From: JAKFWF01 sp031367505
GTDB lineage: Bacteria > Pseudomonadota > Alphaproteobacteria > Rhizobiales > Hyphomicrobiaceae
Direction: 5' to 3'
DNA length: 64,000 nucleotides
NCBI GenBank assembly: GCA_031367505.1
Contig: JANLPY010000380.1
Location: 30,941-94,940, forward strand
Shown here piece by piece: positions 9,012 to 19,348 of this stretch. Position numbers and translations under genes: made by a program. How positions within the stretch are numbered: position 1 is the first letter of the stretch; each line of letters begins with the position of its first letter. Below the pieces are notes generated by a model. That model searched no databases, had not been told where the DNA came from, and saw only the letters and a program-made list of their open reading frames with translations.

Positions 9012-9043
9012 GTCGTGGATGGCCGCCTCCGCGGCCATGACGA
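9012..9043 (-). repeat. REP-like palindromic repeat, copy B (inverted)
   Basis: Reverse complement of the unit at 8897-8928 with a single difference in the hairpin loop region. The two copies are separated by 83 bases that contain no gene. Together they form an inverted pair able to fold as two small hairpins or one long stem. Confidence 0.75.
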
Positions 9044-9049
9044 GAAGGG

Positions 9050-9086
9050 GCGAGATTTCGTGCGTCACGGACGCACGAAATCTCGC
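9050..9086. repeat. 17-bp perfect stem-loop directly after the binding-protein gene
   Basis: Arms at 9050-9066 and 9070-9086 are perfectly complementary around a 3-base loop (acg). The hairpin starts 17 bases past the stop of the binding-protein gene on the minus strand. No T-run follows, so it is more likely an mRNA 3'-end stabiliser or partial attenuator than a terminator. Confidence 0.8.
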
Positions 9087-9103
9087 GAGCGGTCCCACCA
9101 TCA

Positions 9104-10372
9104 TCAGGCCGGGAACTTGCACTCGTTTTCTTCCTTGGTGGCGGCAATGGCTTCGAGCTCTTCGTTGGCGCCGGGCACGGCTCCGGACGACTTGAAGATA
9201 TCCCACTGGTTCTTGGCTTCGGCCGCTGGCAACGCTGTGACCGTGTACATCTCGTGCATCAGTTGATGATCGCTGGCGCGGAAGTAGCCCGGACGCGTCT
9301 TCAACAGATCGAACTTGGCGCCCTTTTCGAGATGTTCGATAATCTTGACGGCTTCGGTGGTCTTTGTTTCGGTCATCGCCTGGGCCAGAATTTTGACGGC
9401 CATGTAGTCGCCCCAGGCCTGATTTTCCGGCGGCTTGCCGTACTTCTTGGTGAAGGCCGCTACGAAGGTCTTGGTGCCCGGCGTGTCGAGCAAGTGGTGC
9501 CACACGACTGGCCAAGTGCCGCCGAAATTCTCCTTGCCGGCACCCCAGGCGAGTGCGGTGTCGAAGCCGAAGCCCGCGACCGGGAATTTGAGGCCGAATT
9601 CCGCGTACTGTTTGAGAAAGTTGGTGATCTGGTTGCCGGCAAGATTGGAGATCACGAGATCTGGATTGGCGCTGCGGATTTCGAGCAGCAGGCCGGAGAA
9701 GTCGGTCGCATCTGTTGGCACCAGCTTATCGGCTGCGAACTGTCCGCCATTGCCTTCCATGAAGCGCTTGGCAACCTTCAACAGGTCGTGGCCGAACGCA
9801 TAGTCGGCGGTGAGCGAGAACCACTTCTTGCCCTTGACCAGACCCTGCTCCATGAGCGAACGGCCACAGGTCTTCACGTACATCGAGTTCTGGCTCTCGA
9901 CGTGGAACATGTACTTGTTGCAGTTCGAGCCGCGCAGGGCGTCGGAGTTGCCGCCGGTGTTGATGTAGAGGTTCTTGGTGCGCTGGGCGACCTGGGCGAT
10001 GGTCAGGCACGAGGCCGATGAGATTTCGCCGACGATCGCTGCCACCTTGTCGCGCTCGATCATGCGCTCGGCTTTGGTTGAGGCGGTCTGCGGATTGACC
10101 GAATCCTCTTTCAAGATTTCGAGTTAGCGGCCCATGATGCCGCCGCCTGCATTGATCTCTTCGACGACGAGGTCGATCGCCTGCACGGCATATTCGCCGA
10201 GCGGCCCGAGGAACCCGGTGCGAGGTGTCAAATGGCCGAGGCGGATCGCGTCTGCCTGCGCAAGGCTGATGGCTGGGAAGCCAGTAACCGCGGCAATGGC
10301 TGACGCTGCGCCCGCACCCTTGATGAGCGTACGTCGCGAAACGGCATTCTGGCGTGACTTCGTCTTGGACAT
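9104..10372 (-). pseudogene. ABC transporter substrate-binding protein, interrupted by one in-frame TAA
   Basis: The gene starts at ATG 10372 with GGAGGAACAA before it and encodes a Tat-type signal (SRRTLIKGAG, residues ~12-21). The mature part is a periplasmic binding protein of the branched-chain amino acid/amide family: IRLGHLTPRTGFLGPLGEYA, then INAGGGIMGR. Codon 83 is TAA (10124-10126). The same frame continues with LEILKEDSVNPQTASTKAERM and the whole of the rest of the domain to 9104, 422 residues in all. Relatives usually have Gln, Lys or Glu here, each one base from TAA. Nothing else is broken, so it is either a very recent nonsense mutation or an error in the sequence. It is the natural partner of LivH and LivMGF. 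Confidence 0.88.
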
Positions 10373-10557
10373 TTGTTCCTCCGCGTTTGTATTGTCGGCC
10401 GGCCTGAAGCGCCGGTCTCGTTCAATGTTGTCGATCTATGGGCTGGATTTGCCCGCAACTGTGATCGTGGTCAGCGTGCGTCAGTGCTGGGACCGTTGTC
10501 CAGTACCCAAATTCAATCAGCCGGTATGCCATTCAAATAGTCCAACGGAGAAGCGTC

Positions 10558-11487
10558 GTGAGCAAGATCAAGACACTTGCGGTTATCGGAGCCGGCACCA
10601 TTGGAGCGAGCTGGGCAGCACTATTTATTGGCCACGGTTATGATGTCGTGGCGGCCGATCCAGGGCCACAAGCAGAAGCCAAGATGCGGGCGTTTGTGGC
10701 TCGCGCCTTGCCGGATGCGGTTCCAGAAAAGCCTGTAAAACAGGGAACTTTGACATTCGTTGCAACGCCGGAGGAGGCCGTCGCCAACGCCTGCCTGATT
10801 CAGGAAAACGCGCCCGAACGTGCCGACCTCAAGGCCGACCTGATTGCACGTCTCGAAGCGGCTGCTCCCGCACACTGCATCATCGCATCGAGCACGACGG
10901 CGTTTCCACAGTCGACGATCGCGGCCAAAGCGAAGGACAAAACACGCGTCATCGTCGCGCATCCGTTCAATCCGCCGCATCTGGTGCCGTTGGTCGAGTT
11001 GGTCGGATCGACGCCTGATGCATCCGCCGTGATCGCTGCCTACGCGTTCTACAAATCGCTTGGTCGCGAGCCGGTGATCCTCAAGAAGGAAGCGGTTGGC
11101 CACCTTGCGAACCGGCTGCAGGGCGCGCTGATGCGTGAGGCAATGTATTGTCTCGAACAGGGCATTGCCGACGTCGAGGATATCGATCGGGCTTTGCGCT
11201 ACGGCCCCGGCCTGCGTTGGGCATTCATGGGCGCCTTCCAAACCTATCATTTGGCTGGCGGAGCCGGTGGAATAAGGCATTACTTCAAGCATCTAGGCGC
11301 GAGTCAGACGCAACGCTGGGAAGCCTTGGGTACACCGAAGCTCAGTCCCGAATTCGAAGCTCGCGCCATCGCTGGAGTCGAGGCGATGATCGGTAATCGC
11401 ACAATCGATGAGCTCGAAGCCGAGCGCGACCGGGCTTTGATTGGGATTTCGAAGGCGGTGAAGGCGGCCAGTCAAAAGCCCGATTAG
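10558..11487 (+). CDS. 3-hydroxyacyl-CoA dehydrogenase family protein (lambda-crystallin/carnitine dehydrogenase-like)
   Basis: NAD-dependent oxidation of a 3-hydroxy substrate. The N-terminal Rossmann domain has GAGTIGASWAALF (GxGxxG, ~residues 11-23) and the acidic residue after strand two (VVAADPG). The 3HCDH signature HPFNPPHLVPLVELVGS contains the catalytic His. The helical C-terminal half begins VGHLANRLQGALMREAMYCL. At 309 residues it is the single-domain form, closest to L-carnitine dehydrogenase or L-gulonate dehydrogenase; the substrate is not determinable here. It starts with GTG, preceded by CGGAGAAG. It is divergent from the ABC transporter. Confidence 0.88.
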   Translation: MSKIKTLAVIGAGTIGASWAALFIGHGYDVVAADPGPQAEAKMRAFVARALPDAVPEKPVKQGTLTFVATPEEAVANACLIQENAPERADLKADLIARLEAAAPAHCIIASSTTAFPQSTIAAKAKDKTRVIVAHPFNPPHLVPLVELVGSTPDASAVIAAYAFYKSLGREPVILKKEAVGHLANRLQGALMREAMYCLEQGIADVEDIDRALRYGPGLRWAFMGAFQTYHLAGGAGGIRHYFKHLGASQTQRWEALGTPKLSPEFEARAIAGVEAMIGNRTIDELEAERDRALIGISKAVKAASQKPD

Positions 11488-11563
11488 CCCATTGTTTTCG
11501 GTGTCGTCCGTGCACGCCGGATGCGGGCATTGTAAAAAATATGCGCTGGATGGCGGAGAAGTG

Positions 11564-11590
11564 TTGACCAGCGTTAGTCAAGTGTATATT
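11564..11590 (+). promoter_or_regulatory. candidate sigma-70 promoter of the str operon
   Basis: TTGACC at 11564-11569 and TATATT at 11585-11590 are separated by 15 bases. Both boxes are near consensus, though the spacer is short. It lies ~240 bases before rpsL, in the only sizeable gap upstream of the ribosomal genes. Confidence 0.45.
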
Positions 11591-11828
11591 ACCCCGTCAA
11601 CTCTCACGGTCAGGTGGTAGACCATTTTTGCAAGAGCATTCGCGCTCTGCAGGTCTAAACACTGCCGTACCAAGCAGAGACGAAATTATCGGGACCATGA
11701 CCCGCCGCTCCGTGAGGAGTGCGGGTCCTCTGGAATTCGAGCTGGGCAATCGCATTACGCGACGCCTGGCTAATAGGCTTGAGGCTATCTGTTCACTCGG
11801 GTGGCTTCATAGAACGGACAAGGGCATC
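11591..11828 (+). promoter_or_regulatory. str operon leader with extended hairpin
   Basis: This gap has no convincing gene. At 11699-11727 GACCCGC pairs with GCGGGTC around an inner CTCC-GTGA-GGAG helix, giving an extended hairpin in the leader RNA. This could be a ribosomal-protein autoregulatory site or an attenuation element. The rpsL frame stays open back through the leader, but the start at 11829 has AAGGG six bases away and gives the standard length. Confidence 0.45.
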
Positions 11829-12200
11829 ATGCCAACGATTCAACAGCTGATCCGCAAGCCACGGACGCCGAAGACCTACCGGGAAAAATCCCGGCATATG
11901 GAAGCATGCCCGCAAAAGCGCGGTGTCTGCACGCGCGTCTATACGACGACCCCAAAGAAGCCCAACTCGGCGCTTCGTAAGGTCGCCAAGATCCGTCTAA
12001 CCAATGGCTTCGAAGTCATCGGATATATCCCAGGCGAAGGCCATAACCTGCAGGAGCACTCTGTCGTGCTCATCCGCGGCGGCCGCGTTAAGGATTTGCC
12101 CGGTGTTCGCTACCATATCATCCGCGGTGTTCTCGATACCCAGGGCGTCGGTGACCGCAAGCAGCGCCGTTCGAAATACGGCGCCAAGCGTCCTAAGTAA
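11829..12200 (+). CDS. rpsL: 30S ribosomal protein S12
   Basis: 123-residue decoding-centre protein, first gene of the str operon. MPTIQQLIRKPR is the standard start. KKPNSALRKVAKIRL carries the Lys (E. coli K42) and RGGRVKDLPG the second Lys (E. coli K87) whose substitution gives streptomycin resistance; both are wild type. The Asp in KDLPG is the RimO methylthiolation site where that enzyme exists. The start at 11829 has AAGGG upstream. Confidence 0.99.
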   Translation: MPTIQQLIRKPRTPKTYREKSRHMEACPQKRGVCTRVYTTTPKKPNSALRKVAKIRLTNGFEVIGYIPGEGHNLQEHSVVLIRGGRVKDLPGVRYHIIRGVLDTQGVGDRKQRRSKYGAKRPK

Positions 12201-12275
12201 TATAGTCGCCGGCTGTAGCCTTCGGGTTCGCCGGTATCGCATACGAACTCTTCCGAACTTTAAGGGCTGTTTGCC

Positions 12276-12746
12276 ATGTCCCGTCGTCACAAGGCTGAAA
12301 AGCGCGAAGTCAACCCAGACCCGAAGTTCGGGGACCTGGTGCTGACTAAGTTCATGAATGCTGTCATGGAGCAGGGCAAGAAGTCGGTTGCCGAAAATAT
12401 CGTCTACGGTGCGCTTGAGCGCATGGAGCAAAAGGCGAAGTCGGATCCGATCGTCATGTTCCGCTCGGCGCTGGAAAATGTAATGCCGGCCGTCGAAGTC
12501 CGGTCGCGTCGTGTTGGTGGCGCCACCTATCAGGTGCCAGTCGAAGTTCGTAACGAGCGCCGCCAGGCGTTGGCCATTCGTTGGATCATTGCTGCGGCCC
12601 GTTCGCGCAATGAGAATACGATGGTGGAGCGGTTGTCGGGTGAGTTGACCGATGCTGCGAACAACCGTGGGACAGCGGTTAAGAAGCGCGAAGACACGCA
12701 CAAGATGGCGGAAGCCAACCGCGCCTTCTCGCACTACCGCTGGTAA
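12276..12746 (+). CDS. rpsG: 30S ribosomal protein S7
   Basis: 156-residue primary assembly protein of the 30S head. MSRRHKAEKREVNPDPKFGD is the family start and HKMAEANRAFSHYRW the family end. It follows rpsL after 75 bases and precedes fusA by 21, the standard str order. In E. coli S7 represses translation of this operon; whether that applies here is not shown by the sequence. Confidence 0.99.
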   Translation: MSRRHKAEKREVNPDPKFGDLVLTKFMNAVMEQGKKSVAENIVYGALERMEQKAKSDPIVMFRSALENVMPAVEVRSRRVGGATYQVPVEVRNERRQALAIRWIIAAARSRNENTMVERLSGELTDAANNRGTAVKKREDTHKMAEANRAFSHYRW

Positions 12747-12767
12747 TACGTTTCGGAGGTACGAGCC

Positions 12768-14846
<2,079 letters not shown>

Positions 14847-14915
14847 TCGCCAGCGGGCGAGAAGGTAAGTAGAGCCACGTTTTAGACAACCCGAGTTTGA
14901 ACTGAGGAGCCTCCC

Positions 14916-16106
14916 ATGGGCAAAGCAAAATTCGAGCGGACCAAGCCGCATTGCAACATCGGCACCATTGGCCACGTTGACCACGGCAAGACATCGCTAA
15001 CGGCTGCCATCACCAAGGTGCTGGCTGAGACCGGCGGCGCGACCTACACCGCTTACGACCAGATCGACAAGGCTCCGGAAGAGAAGGCTCGTGGTATCAC
15101 GATCTCGACCGCGCACGTCGAGTACGAGACCAAGAACCGTCACTATGCGCACGTCGACTGCCCAGGGCACGCCGACTACGTGAAGAACATGATCACCGGC
15201 GCAGCTCAGATGGACGGCGCGATCCTCGTCGTGTCGGCTGCCGACGGCCCAATGCCACAGACGCGTGAGCACATTCTGCTTGCTCGCCAGGTCGGCGTGC
15301 CAGCTCTCGTCGTGTTCATGAACAAGATCGATCTGGTCGATGACGAAGAGCTCGTTGAGCTGGTCGAAATGGAAATGCGCGAGCTGTTGTCCAGCTACCA
15401 GTTCCCAGGCGATGACATTCCCTTTGTCAAGGGCTCGGCCAAGGCCGCCCTTGATGGCGTCAAGCCAGAGCTCGGCCACGATGCGATTATCAAGTTGATG
15501 GAAGCGGTCGACGCTTACATTCCGCAGCCAGATCGTCCGATCGACAAGCCCTTCCTGATGCCAATCGAAGACGTGTTCTCGATCTCGGGCCGTGGCACCG
15601 TCGTCACCGGTCGTATCGAGCGCGGCATCATCAAGGTCGGCGAAGAAGTCGAAATCGTTGGTATCCGCGATACGACGAAGTCGATCGTCACCGGCGTCGA
15701 AATGTTCCGCAAGCTGCTCGACGAAGGCCGGGCTGGCGACAACGTCGGCGCCCTGCTTCGCGGCATCGATCGTGAAGGCGTTGAGCGCGGACAGATTCTC
15801 TGCAAGCCGGGCTCAGTCAAGCCGCACAAGAAGTTCAAGGCCGAAGCCTACATCTTGACGAAGGAAGAGGGTGGCCGTCACACGCCGTTCTTCACCAACT
15901 ATCGTCCGCAGTTTTACTTCCGTACCACCGACGTGACCGGCGTTGTTACGCTGCCGGCCGGCACTGAAATGGTTATGCCTGGCGACAACGTGACCGTTGA
16001 CGTCGAGCTGATCCAGCCGATCGCCATGGAAGAAAAGCTGCGCTTCGCTATTCGCGAAGGTGGCCGCACGGTTGGCGCCGGCGTCGTCGCACAAATCGTA
16101 GAGTAA
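14916..16106 (+). CDS. tuf: elongation factor Tu
   Basis: 396-residue GTPase that brings aminoacyl-tRNA to the ribosome. GHVDHGKTS (G1), RGITISTAHVEYET (switch I), DCPGHADYVKNM (G3) and NKID (G4) are all present, followed by the two beta-barrel domains ending EGGRTVGAGVVAQIVE. It is the only tuf copy in the window. GAGGAGCCTCCC precedes the ATG. rpsJ follows after 69 bases, joining the str and S10 groups as in other alphaproteobacteria. Confidence 0.99.
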   Translation: MGKAKFERTKPHCNIGTIGHVDHGKTSLTAAITKVLAETGGATYTAYDQIDKAPEEKARGITISTAHVEYETKNRHYAHVDCPGHADYVKNMITGAAQMDGAILVVSAADGPMPQTREHILLARQVGVPALVVFMNKIDLVDDEELVELVEMEMRELLSSYQFPGDDIPFVKGSAKAALDGVKPELGHDAIIKLMEAVDAYIPQPDRPIDKPFLMPIEDVFSISGRGTVVTGRIERGIIKVGEEVEIVGIRDTTKSIVTGVEMFRKLLDEGRAGDNVGALLRGIDREGVERGQILCKPGSVKPHKKFKAEAYILTKEEGGRHTPFFTNYRPQFYFRTTDVTGVVTLPAGTEMVMPGDNVTVDVELIQPIAMEEKLRFAIREGGRTVGAGVVAQIVE

Positions 16107-16175
16107 TAGACAGCATGCGGTGAGTGCCAATCACCTTGGCTGGCACCTCCACCGATAACTCGTGAGTTTGCGACT

Positions 16176-16484
16176 ATGAACGGCCAAAATATCCGCATCC
16201 GGCTCAAGGCGTTCGATCATCAAATACTCGATGCATCGACCCGCGAGATCGTGAACACAGCAAAACGTACGGGCGCGGAAGTTCGCGGGCCAATCCCGCT
16301 GCCAACGCGCATCGAGCGGTTTACCGTCAACCGCTCGCCGCACATCGATAAGACAAGCCGCGAACAGTTCGAGATGCGCACTCACAAGCGCCTGCTCGAT
16401 ATCGTCGATCCGACCCCGCAGACCGTGGACGCGCTGATGAAGCTCGACCTCGCGGCCGGCGTGGATGTCGAAATCAAGCTCTAA
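16176..16484 (+). CDS. rpsJ: 30S ribosomal protein S10
   Basis: 102-residue 30S head protein, also the NusE transcription antitermination factor. Family sequence MNGQNIRIRLKAFDHQILD at the start, with SPHIDKTSREQFEMRTHKR in the middle and end DVEIKL. It opens the S10 operon; no separate promoter is obvious in the 69-base gap after tuf. Confidence 0.99.
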   Translation: MNGQNIRIRLKAFDHQILDASTREIVNTAKRTGAEVRGPIPLPTRIERFTVNRSPHIDKTSREQFEMRTHKRLLDIVDPTPQTVDALMKLDLAAGVDVEIKL

Positions 16485-16554
16485 ACCCTATTGACGGGTG
16501 AGAGTGTCGGCTGACTCCAGCCGGCGCCGCCCAACAGGAAGAGGACCGCAGCAC

Positions 16555-17268
16555 ATGCGCTCCGGATTACTCGCTCAGAAAGTGGGAATGACCCGCATCT
16601 TTACGGATGCCGGGGAACATATCCCTGTGACCGTGCTGAAGGTCGACCATTGTCAGGTCGTGGCCCACCGCACCGAGGACAGCAATGGCTACACCGCCTT
16701 GCAGCTCGGCGTTGGTAGCCGCAAACCGGCTAAGGTCAGCAAGGCGGAGCGGCAGCATTTTGCGGTCGCAAACGTCGAACCAAAGCGCAAGATGGTGGAA
16801 TTCCGCGTCAGCCCCGACAACATGATCGATGTTGGCGCCGAAATCACCGTCAATCACTTTGTCACCGGCCAACTCGTCGATGTCACTGGTACCAACCAGG
16901 GTAAGGGCATGCAGGGCCCGATGAAGCGCTGGAATTTCTCCGGTCTTCGGGCAACGCACGGTGTTTCGATCAGCCATCGTAGCCACGGTTCGACCGGGCA
17001 ACGCCAGGACCCAGGTAAGGTGTTCAAGGGCAAGAAGATGGCCGGCAACATGGGTAACATGCGTGTCACGACGCAGAACCTGCAAGTCGTCAAGACCGAT
17101 GTCGATCGTGGTCTGGTGATGATCAAGGGCGCAGTGCCCGGCACCAAGGGCGGTTGGGTTTTGATCCGCGACGCTGTCAAGAAGCCGTTGCACAAGGATG
17201 CGCCGAAGCCAGGTGCGTTCAAGCCTGCTGCTTCTGCCTCGCCTGCCACCGCTGGGGCGAAGGAGTAA
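16555..17268 (+). CDS. rplC: 50S ribosomal protein L3
   Basis: 237 residues. MRSGLLAQKVGMTRIF is the conserved start. GSTGQRQDPGKVFKGKKMAG contains the Gln methylated by PrmB in other bacteria and the loop near the peptidyl transferase centre. The ATG at 16555 has AAGAGGACC upstream; an in-frame GTG at 16498 would add 19 unrelated residues. The C-terminus has a ~25-residue Ala/Pro/Lys-rich tail (KDAPKPGAFKPAASASPAT). Confidence 0.98.
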   Translation: MRSGLLAQKVGMTRIFTDAGEHIPVTVLKVDHCQVVAHRTEDSNGYTALQLGVGSRKPAKVSKAERQHFAVANVEPKRKMVEFRVSPDNMIDVGAEITVNHFVTGQLVDVTGTNQGKGMQGPMKRWNFSGLRATHGVSISHRSHGSTGQRQDPGKVFKGKKMAGNMGNMRVTTQNLQVVKTDVDRGLVMIKGAVPGTKGGWVLIRDAVKKPLHKDAPKPGAFKPAASASPATAGAKE

Positions 17269-17273
17269 TCATC

Positions 17274-17894
17274 ATGCAAGCGAACGTAACAACTCTCGAG
17301 AATGCTGCGGCTGGCACCGTCGAACTCGACGAAGCCATCTTCGGCCTCGAGCCTCGTCAGGATCTGATCCAGCGCATGGTTCGCTGGCAGCTTCTAAAGC
17401 GGATGGCCGGTACGCACCATGCCCAGGACCGCTCGGAAGTGCACGTCACTGGTAAGAAGATGTACAAGCAGAAGGGCACCGGCAGCGCGCGTCATGGCGA
17501 CAAGTCGGTTCCTCAATGGCGCGGTGGTGGTAAGGCTTTCGGGCCAAAGCCACGCAGCCACGCGATCGGCTTGACCAAGAAGGTTCGTGCGTTGGCCTTG
17601 CGTCACGCGCTCTCGGCCAAAGCCAAGGCTGGCGAAATTGTGGTGCTGGATACTGCCAAGTCGTCGACCGGTAAGACCGGTGACATGCGTCAGCACTTTA
17701 GCAAACTGCAACTGCACAATGCTTTGATCATTGATGGCGCCGAGCTTGACGTGCCGTTCGCACGCGCCGCTCGCAACCTGCCCAATATCGATGTCTTGCC
17801 GGTTCAGGGCATCAACGTTTACGACATTCTTCGTCGTAAGAAGCTCGTACTGACCAAGGCTGCGATCCAGGCGCTGGAGGCGCGCTTCAAATGA
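17274..17894 (+). CDS. rplD: 50S ribosomal protein L4
   Basis: 206-residue protein lining the exit tunnel. HVTGKKMYKQKGTGSARHGD and the following QWRGGGKAFGPKPR form the conserved extended loop. The ATG at 17274 follows the rplC stop by 5 bases with AAGGAG in the end of rplC, so translation is probably coupled. In gammaproteobacteria L4 also represses the S10 operon; no such leader is recognisable here. Confidence 0.98.
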   Translation: MQANVTTLENAAAGTVELDEAIFGLEPRQDLIQRMVRWQLLKRMAGTHHAQDRSEVHVTGKKMYKQKGTGSARHGDKSVPQWRGGGKAFGPKPRSHAIGLTKKVRALALRHALSAKAKAGEIVVLDTAKSSTGKTGDMRQHFSKLQLHNALIIDGAELDVPFARAARNLPNIDVLPVQGINVYDILRRKKLVLTKAAIQALEARFK

Positions 17895-18184
17895 ACAAGC
17901 TCAAATCTTACGACGTGATCCTGTCACCAGTGATCACGGAAAAAGCGACAATGGCCTCGGAATACAACAAGGTCGTGTTCAAGGTGCGTCCCGATGCATC
18001 GAAGACCGACATCAAGGCTGCCGTCGAGCATCTTTTCAACGTCAAGGTGAAGGCTGTTAATACGCTCATCCGCAAGGGTAAGCTGAAGCAGTTCCGCGGC
18101 CGGAATGCACTCCTGAGTGACACCAAGAAAGCGGTTGTCACACTGGAAGCCGGCCACGCCATCGACGTGACGACGGGCCTCTGA
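17891..18184 (+). CDS. rplW: 50S ribosomal protein L23
   Basis: 97 residues with the typical start YDVILSPVITEKATMASE and the RPDASKTDIKAAVEHLFNVKV segment. It sits at the tunnel exit and docks SRP and trigger factor. Its ATG overlaps the rplD stop by four bases (ATGA), indicating coupled translation. Confidence 0.98.
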   Translation: MNKLKSYDVILSPVITEKATMASEYNKVVFKVRPDASKTDIKAAVEHLFNVKVKAVNTLIRKGKLKQFRGRNALLSDTKKAVVTLEAGHAIDVTTGL

Positions 18185-18209
18185 GGCTCTCGAGACACAG
18201 GGTAGTTAC

Positions 18210-19031
18210 ATGGCACTAAAGACATTTCGTCCAACGACCCCGAGCTTGCGCCACCTGGTGCAGATTGACCGTAGCGGCCTGTGGAAGGGCGCTCCGATCA
18301 AGATGCTTGTCGAAGGCAAGTCGAAGACCGGCGGTCGCAATACCGATGGTCGCATTACGATGCGTCATATCGGTGGCGGTCATAAGCAGAGCTACCGTCT
18401 GATCGACTTCCGTCGCCGGAAGCACGATATGGCGGCTGTGGTCGAACGCTTGGAATACGATCCGAACCGTACCGCCTTCATCGCCTTGGTGAAGTACACG
18501 GACGGTGAGATGGCCTACATTCTGGCGCCGCAGCGCCTGGCGGTTGGCGACAGTGTTATCTCGGGCGAAAAGGTCGACGTGAAGCCGGGCAATGCGATGC
18601 CGCTGGCGGCCATGCCGATTGGCACCATCGTCCACAACGTCGAGCTCAAGGTTGGCCGCGGTGGCCAGCTCGCCCGCTCGGCTGGATCCTACGTGCAGCT
18701 GGTTGGTCGCGACAGTGGCTGGGCAGTTCTGAAGTTGAACTCTGGTGAGACCCGCAAGGTTCGCGCCGAGTGCATGGCATCGATCGGTGCCGTATCGAAC
18801 CCTGATCATTCGAACCAAGTGATCGGTAAGGCTGGGCGCACGCGTTGGTTGGGACGCCGCTCGACGGTGCGCTCGATCGCCATGAACCCAGTTGATCACC
18901 CGAACGGTGGTCGTACTAAGGGTGGTAAGCACTGGACCACACCGTGGGGCAAGCCGACGAAGGGCTTCAAGACCCGCAAGAATAAATCGACGGACAAGTT
19001 CATCATTCGCGGCCGTCAGGCCAAGAAGTAA
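18210..19031 (+). CDS. rplB: 50S ribosomal protein L2, with altered C-terminal loop
   Basis: 273 residues, near the peptidyl transferase centre and intersubunit bridge B7b. MALKTFRPTTPSLRHL and GGHKQSYRLIDFRR are typical. The C-terminal loop, normally close to [17 protein letters not shown], here reads NPVDHPNGGRTKGGKHWTTPWG: the second His is Asn and about three residues of the GGGEG stretch are missing. The first His (DHP) is kept, and the frame continues correctly to the end, so this is not a frameshift. Confidence 0.98.
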   Translation: MALKTFRPTTPSLRHLVQIDRSGLWKGAPIKMLVEGKSKTGGRNTDGRITMRHIGGGHKQSYRLIDFRRRKHDMAAVVERLEYDPNRTAFIALVKYTDGEMAYILAPQRLAVGDSVISGEKVDVKPGNAMPLAAMPIGTIVHNVELKVGRGGQLARSAGSYVQLVGRDSGWAVLKLNSGETRKVRAECMASIGAVSNPDHSNQVIGKAGRTRWLGRRSTVRSIAMNPVDHPNGGRTKGGKHWTTPWGKPTKGFKTRKNKSTDKFIIRGRQAKK

Positions 19032-19052
19032 TCGGACGCGAGGAGTTTCGAC

Positions 19053-19331
19053 GTGACACGTTCTGTCTGGAAAGGCCCGTTCATCGACGGCTATCTGCTT
19101 AAGAAAGCAGAGAAGTCCCGTTCGTCAGGGCGCAGTGAGGTCATCAAGATCTGGAGCCGGCGCTCCACGATCCTGCCGCAGTTCGTCGGCCTGACCTTCG
19201 GCGTCTACAACGGTCATAAACATATTCCGGTGAATGTCAGTGAAGACATGATCGGCATGAAGTTCGGCGAATTTTCTCCCACCAGGACCTTCACGGGTCA
19301 TGGCGGCGATAAAAAAGCCGTCAGGAAGTGA
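19053..19331 (+). CDS. rpsS: 30S ribosomal protein S19
   Basis: 92 residues, partner of S13 at the A-site side of the 30S head. TRSVWKGPFIDGYLLKKA, SRRSTILPQFVG and KFGEFSPTRTF are family motifs. It starts with GTG at 19053; AGGAG lies 7-8 bases upstream, which fixes the start. Confidence 0.98.
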   Translation: MTRSVWKGPFIDGYLLKKAEKSRSSGRSEVIKIWSRRSTILPQFVGLTFGVYNGHKHIPVNVSEDMIGMKFGEFSPTRTFTGHGGDKKAVRK

Positions 19332-19348
19332 GAGGCTGAGATAATCCC

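Noticed and set aside
8850..9086. Rho-independent terminators
   Set aside because: The hairpins are strong but no T-run follows on the strand of the operon.
11628..11828. N-terminal extension of S12
   Set aside because: The frame is open upstream, but the standard S12 start has a good ribosome site and gives the usual 123 residues.
15303..15340. EF-Tu G4 motif NKID as a sign of altered nucleotide choice
   Set aside because: NKxD is intact; the variable third position is normal variation.
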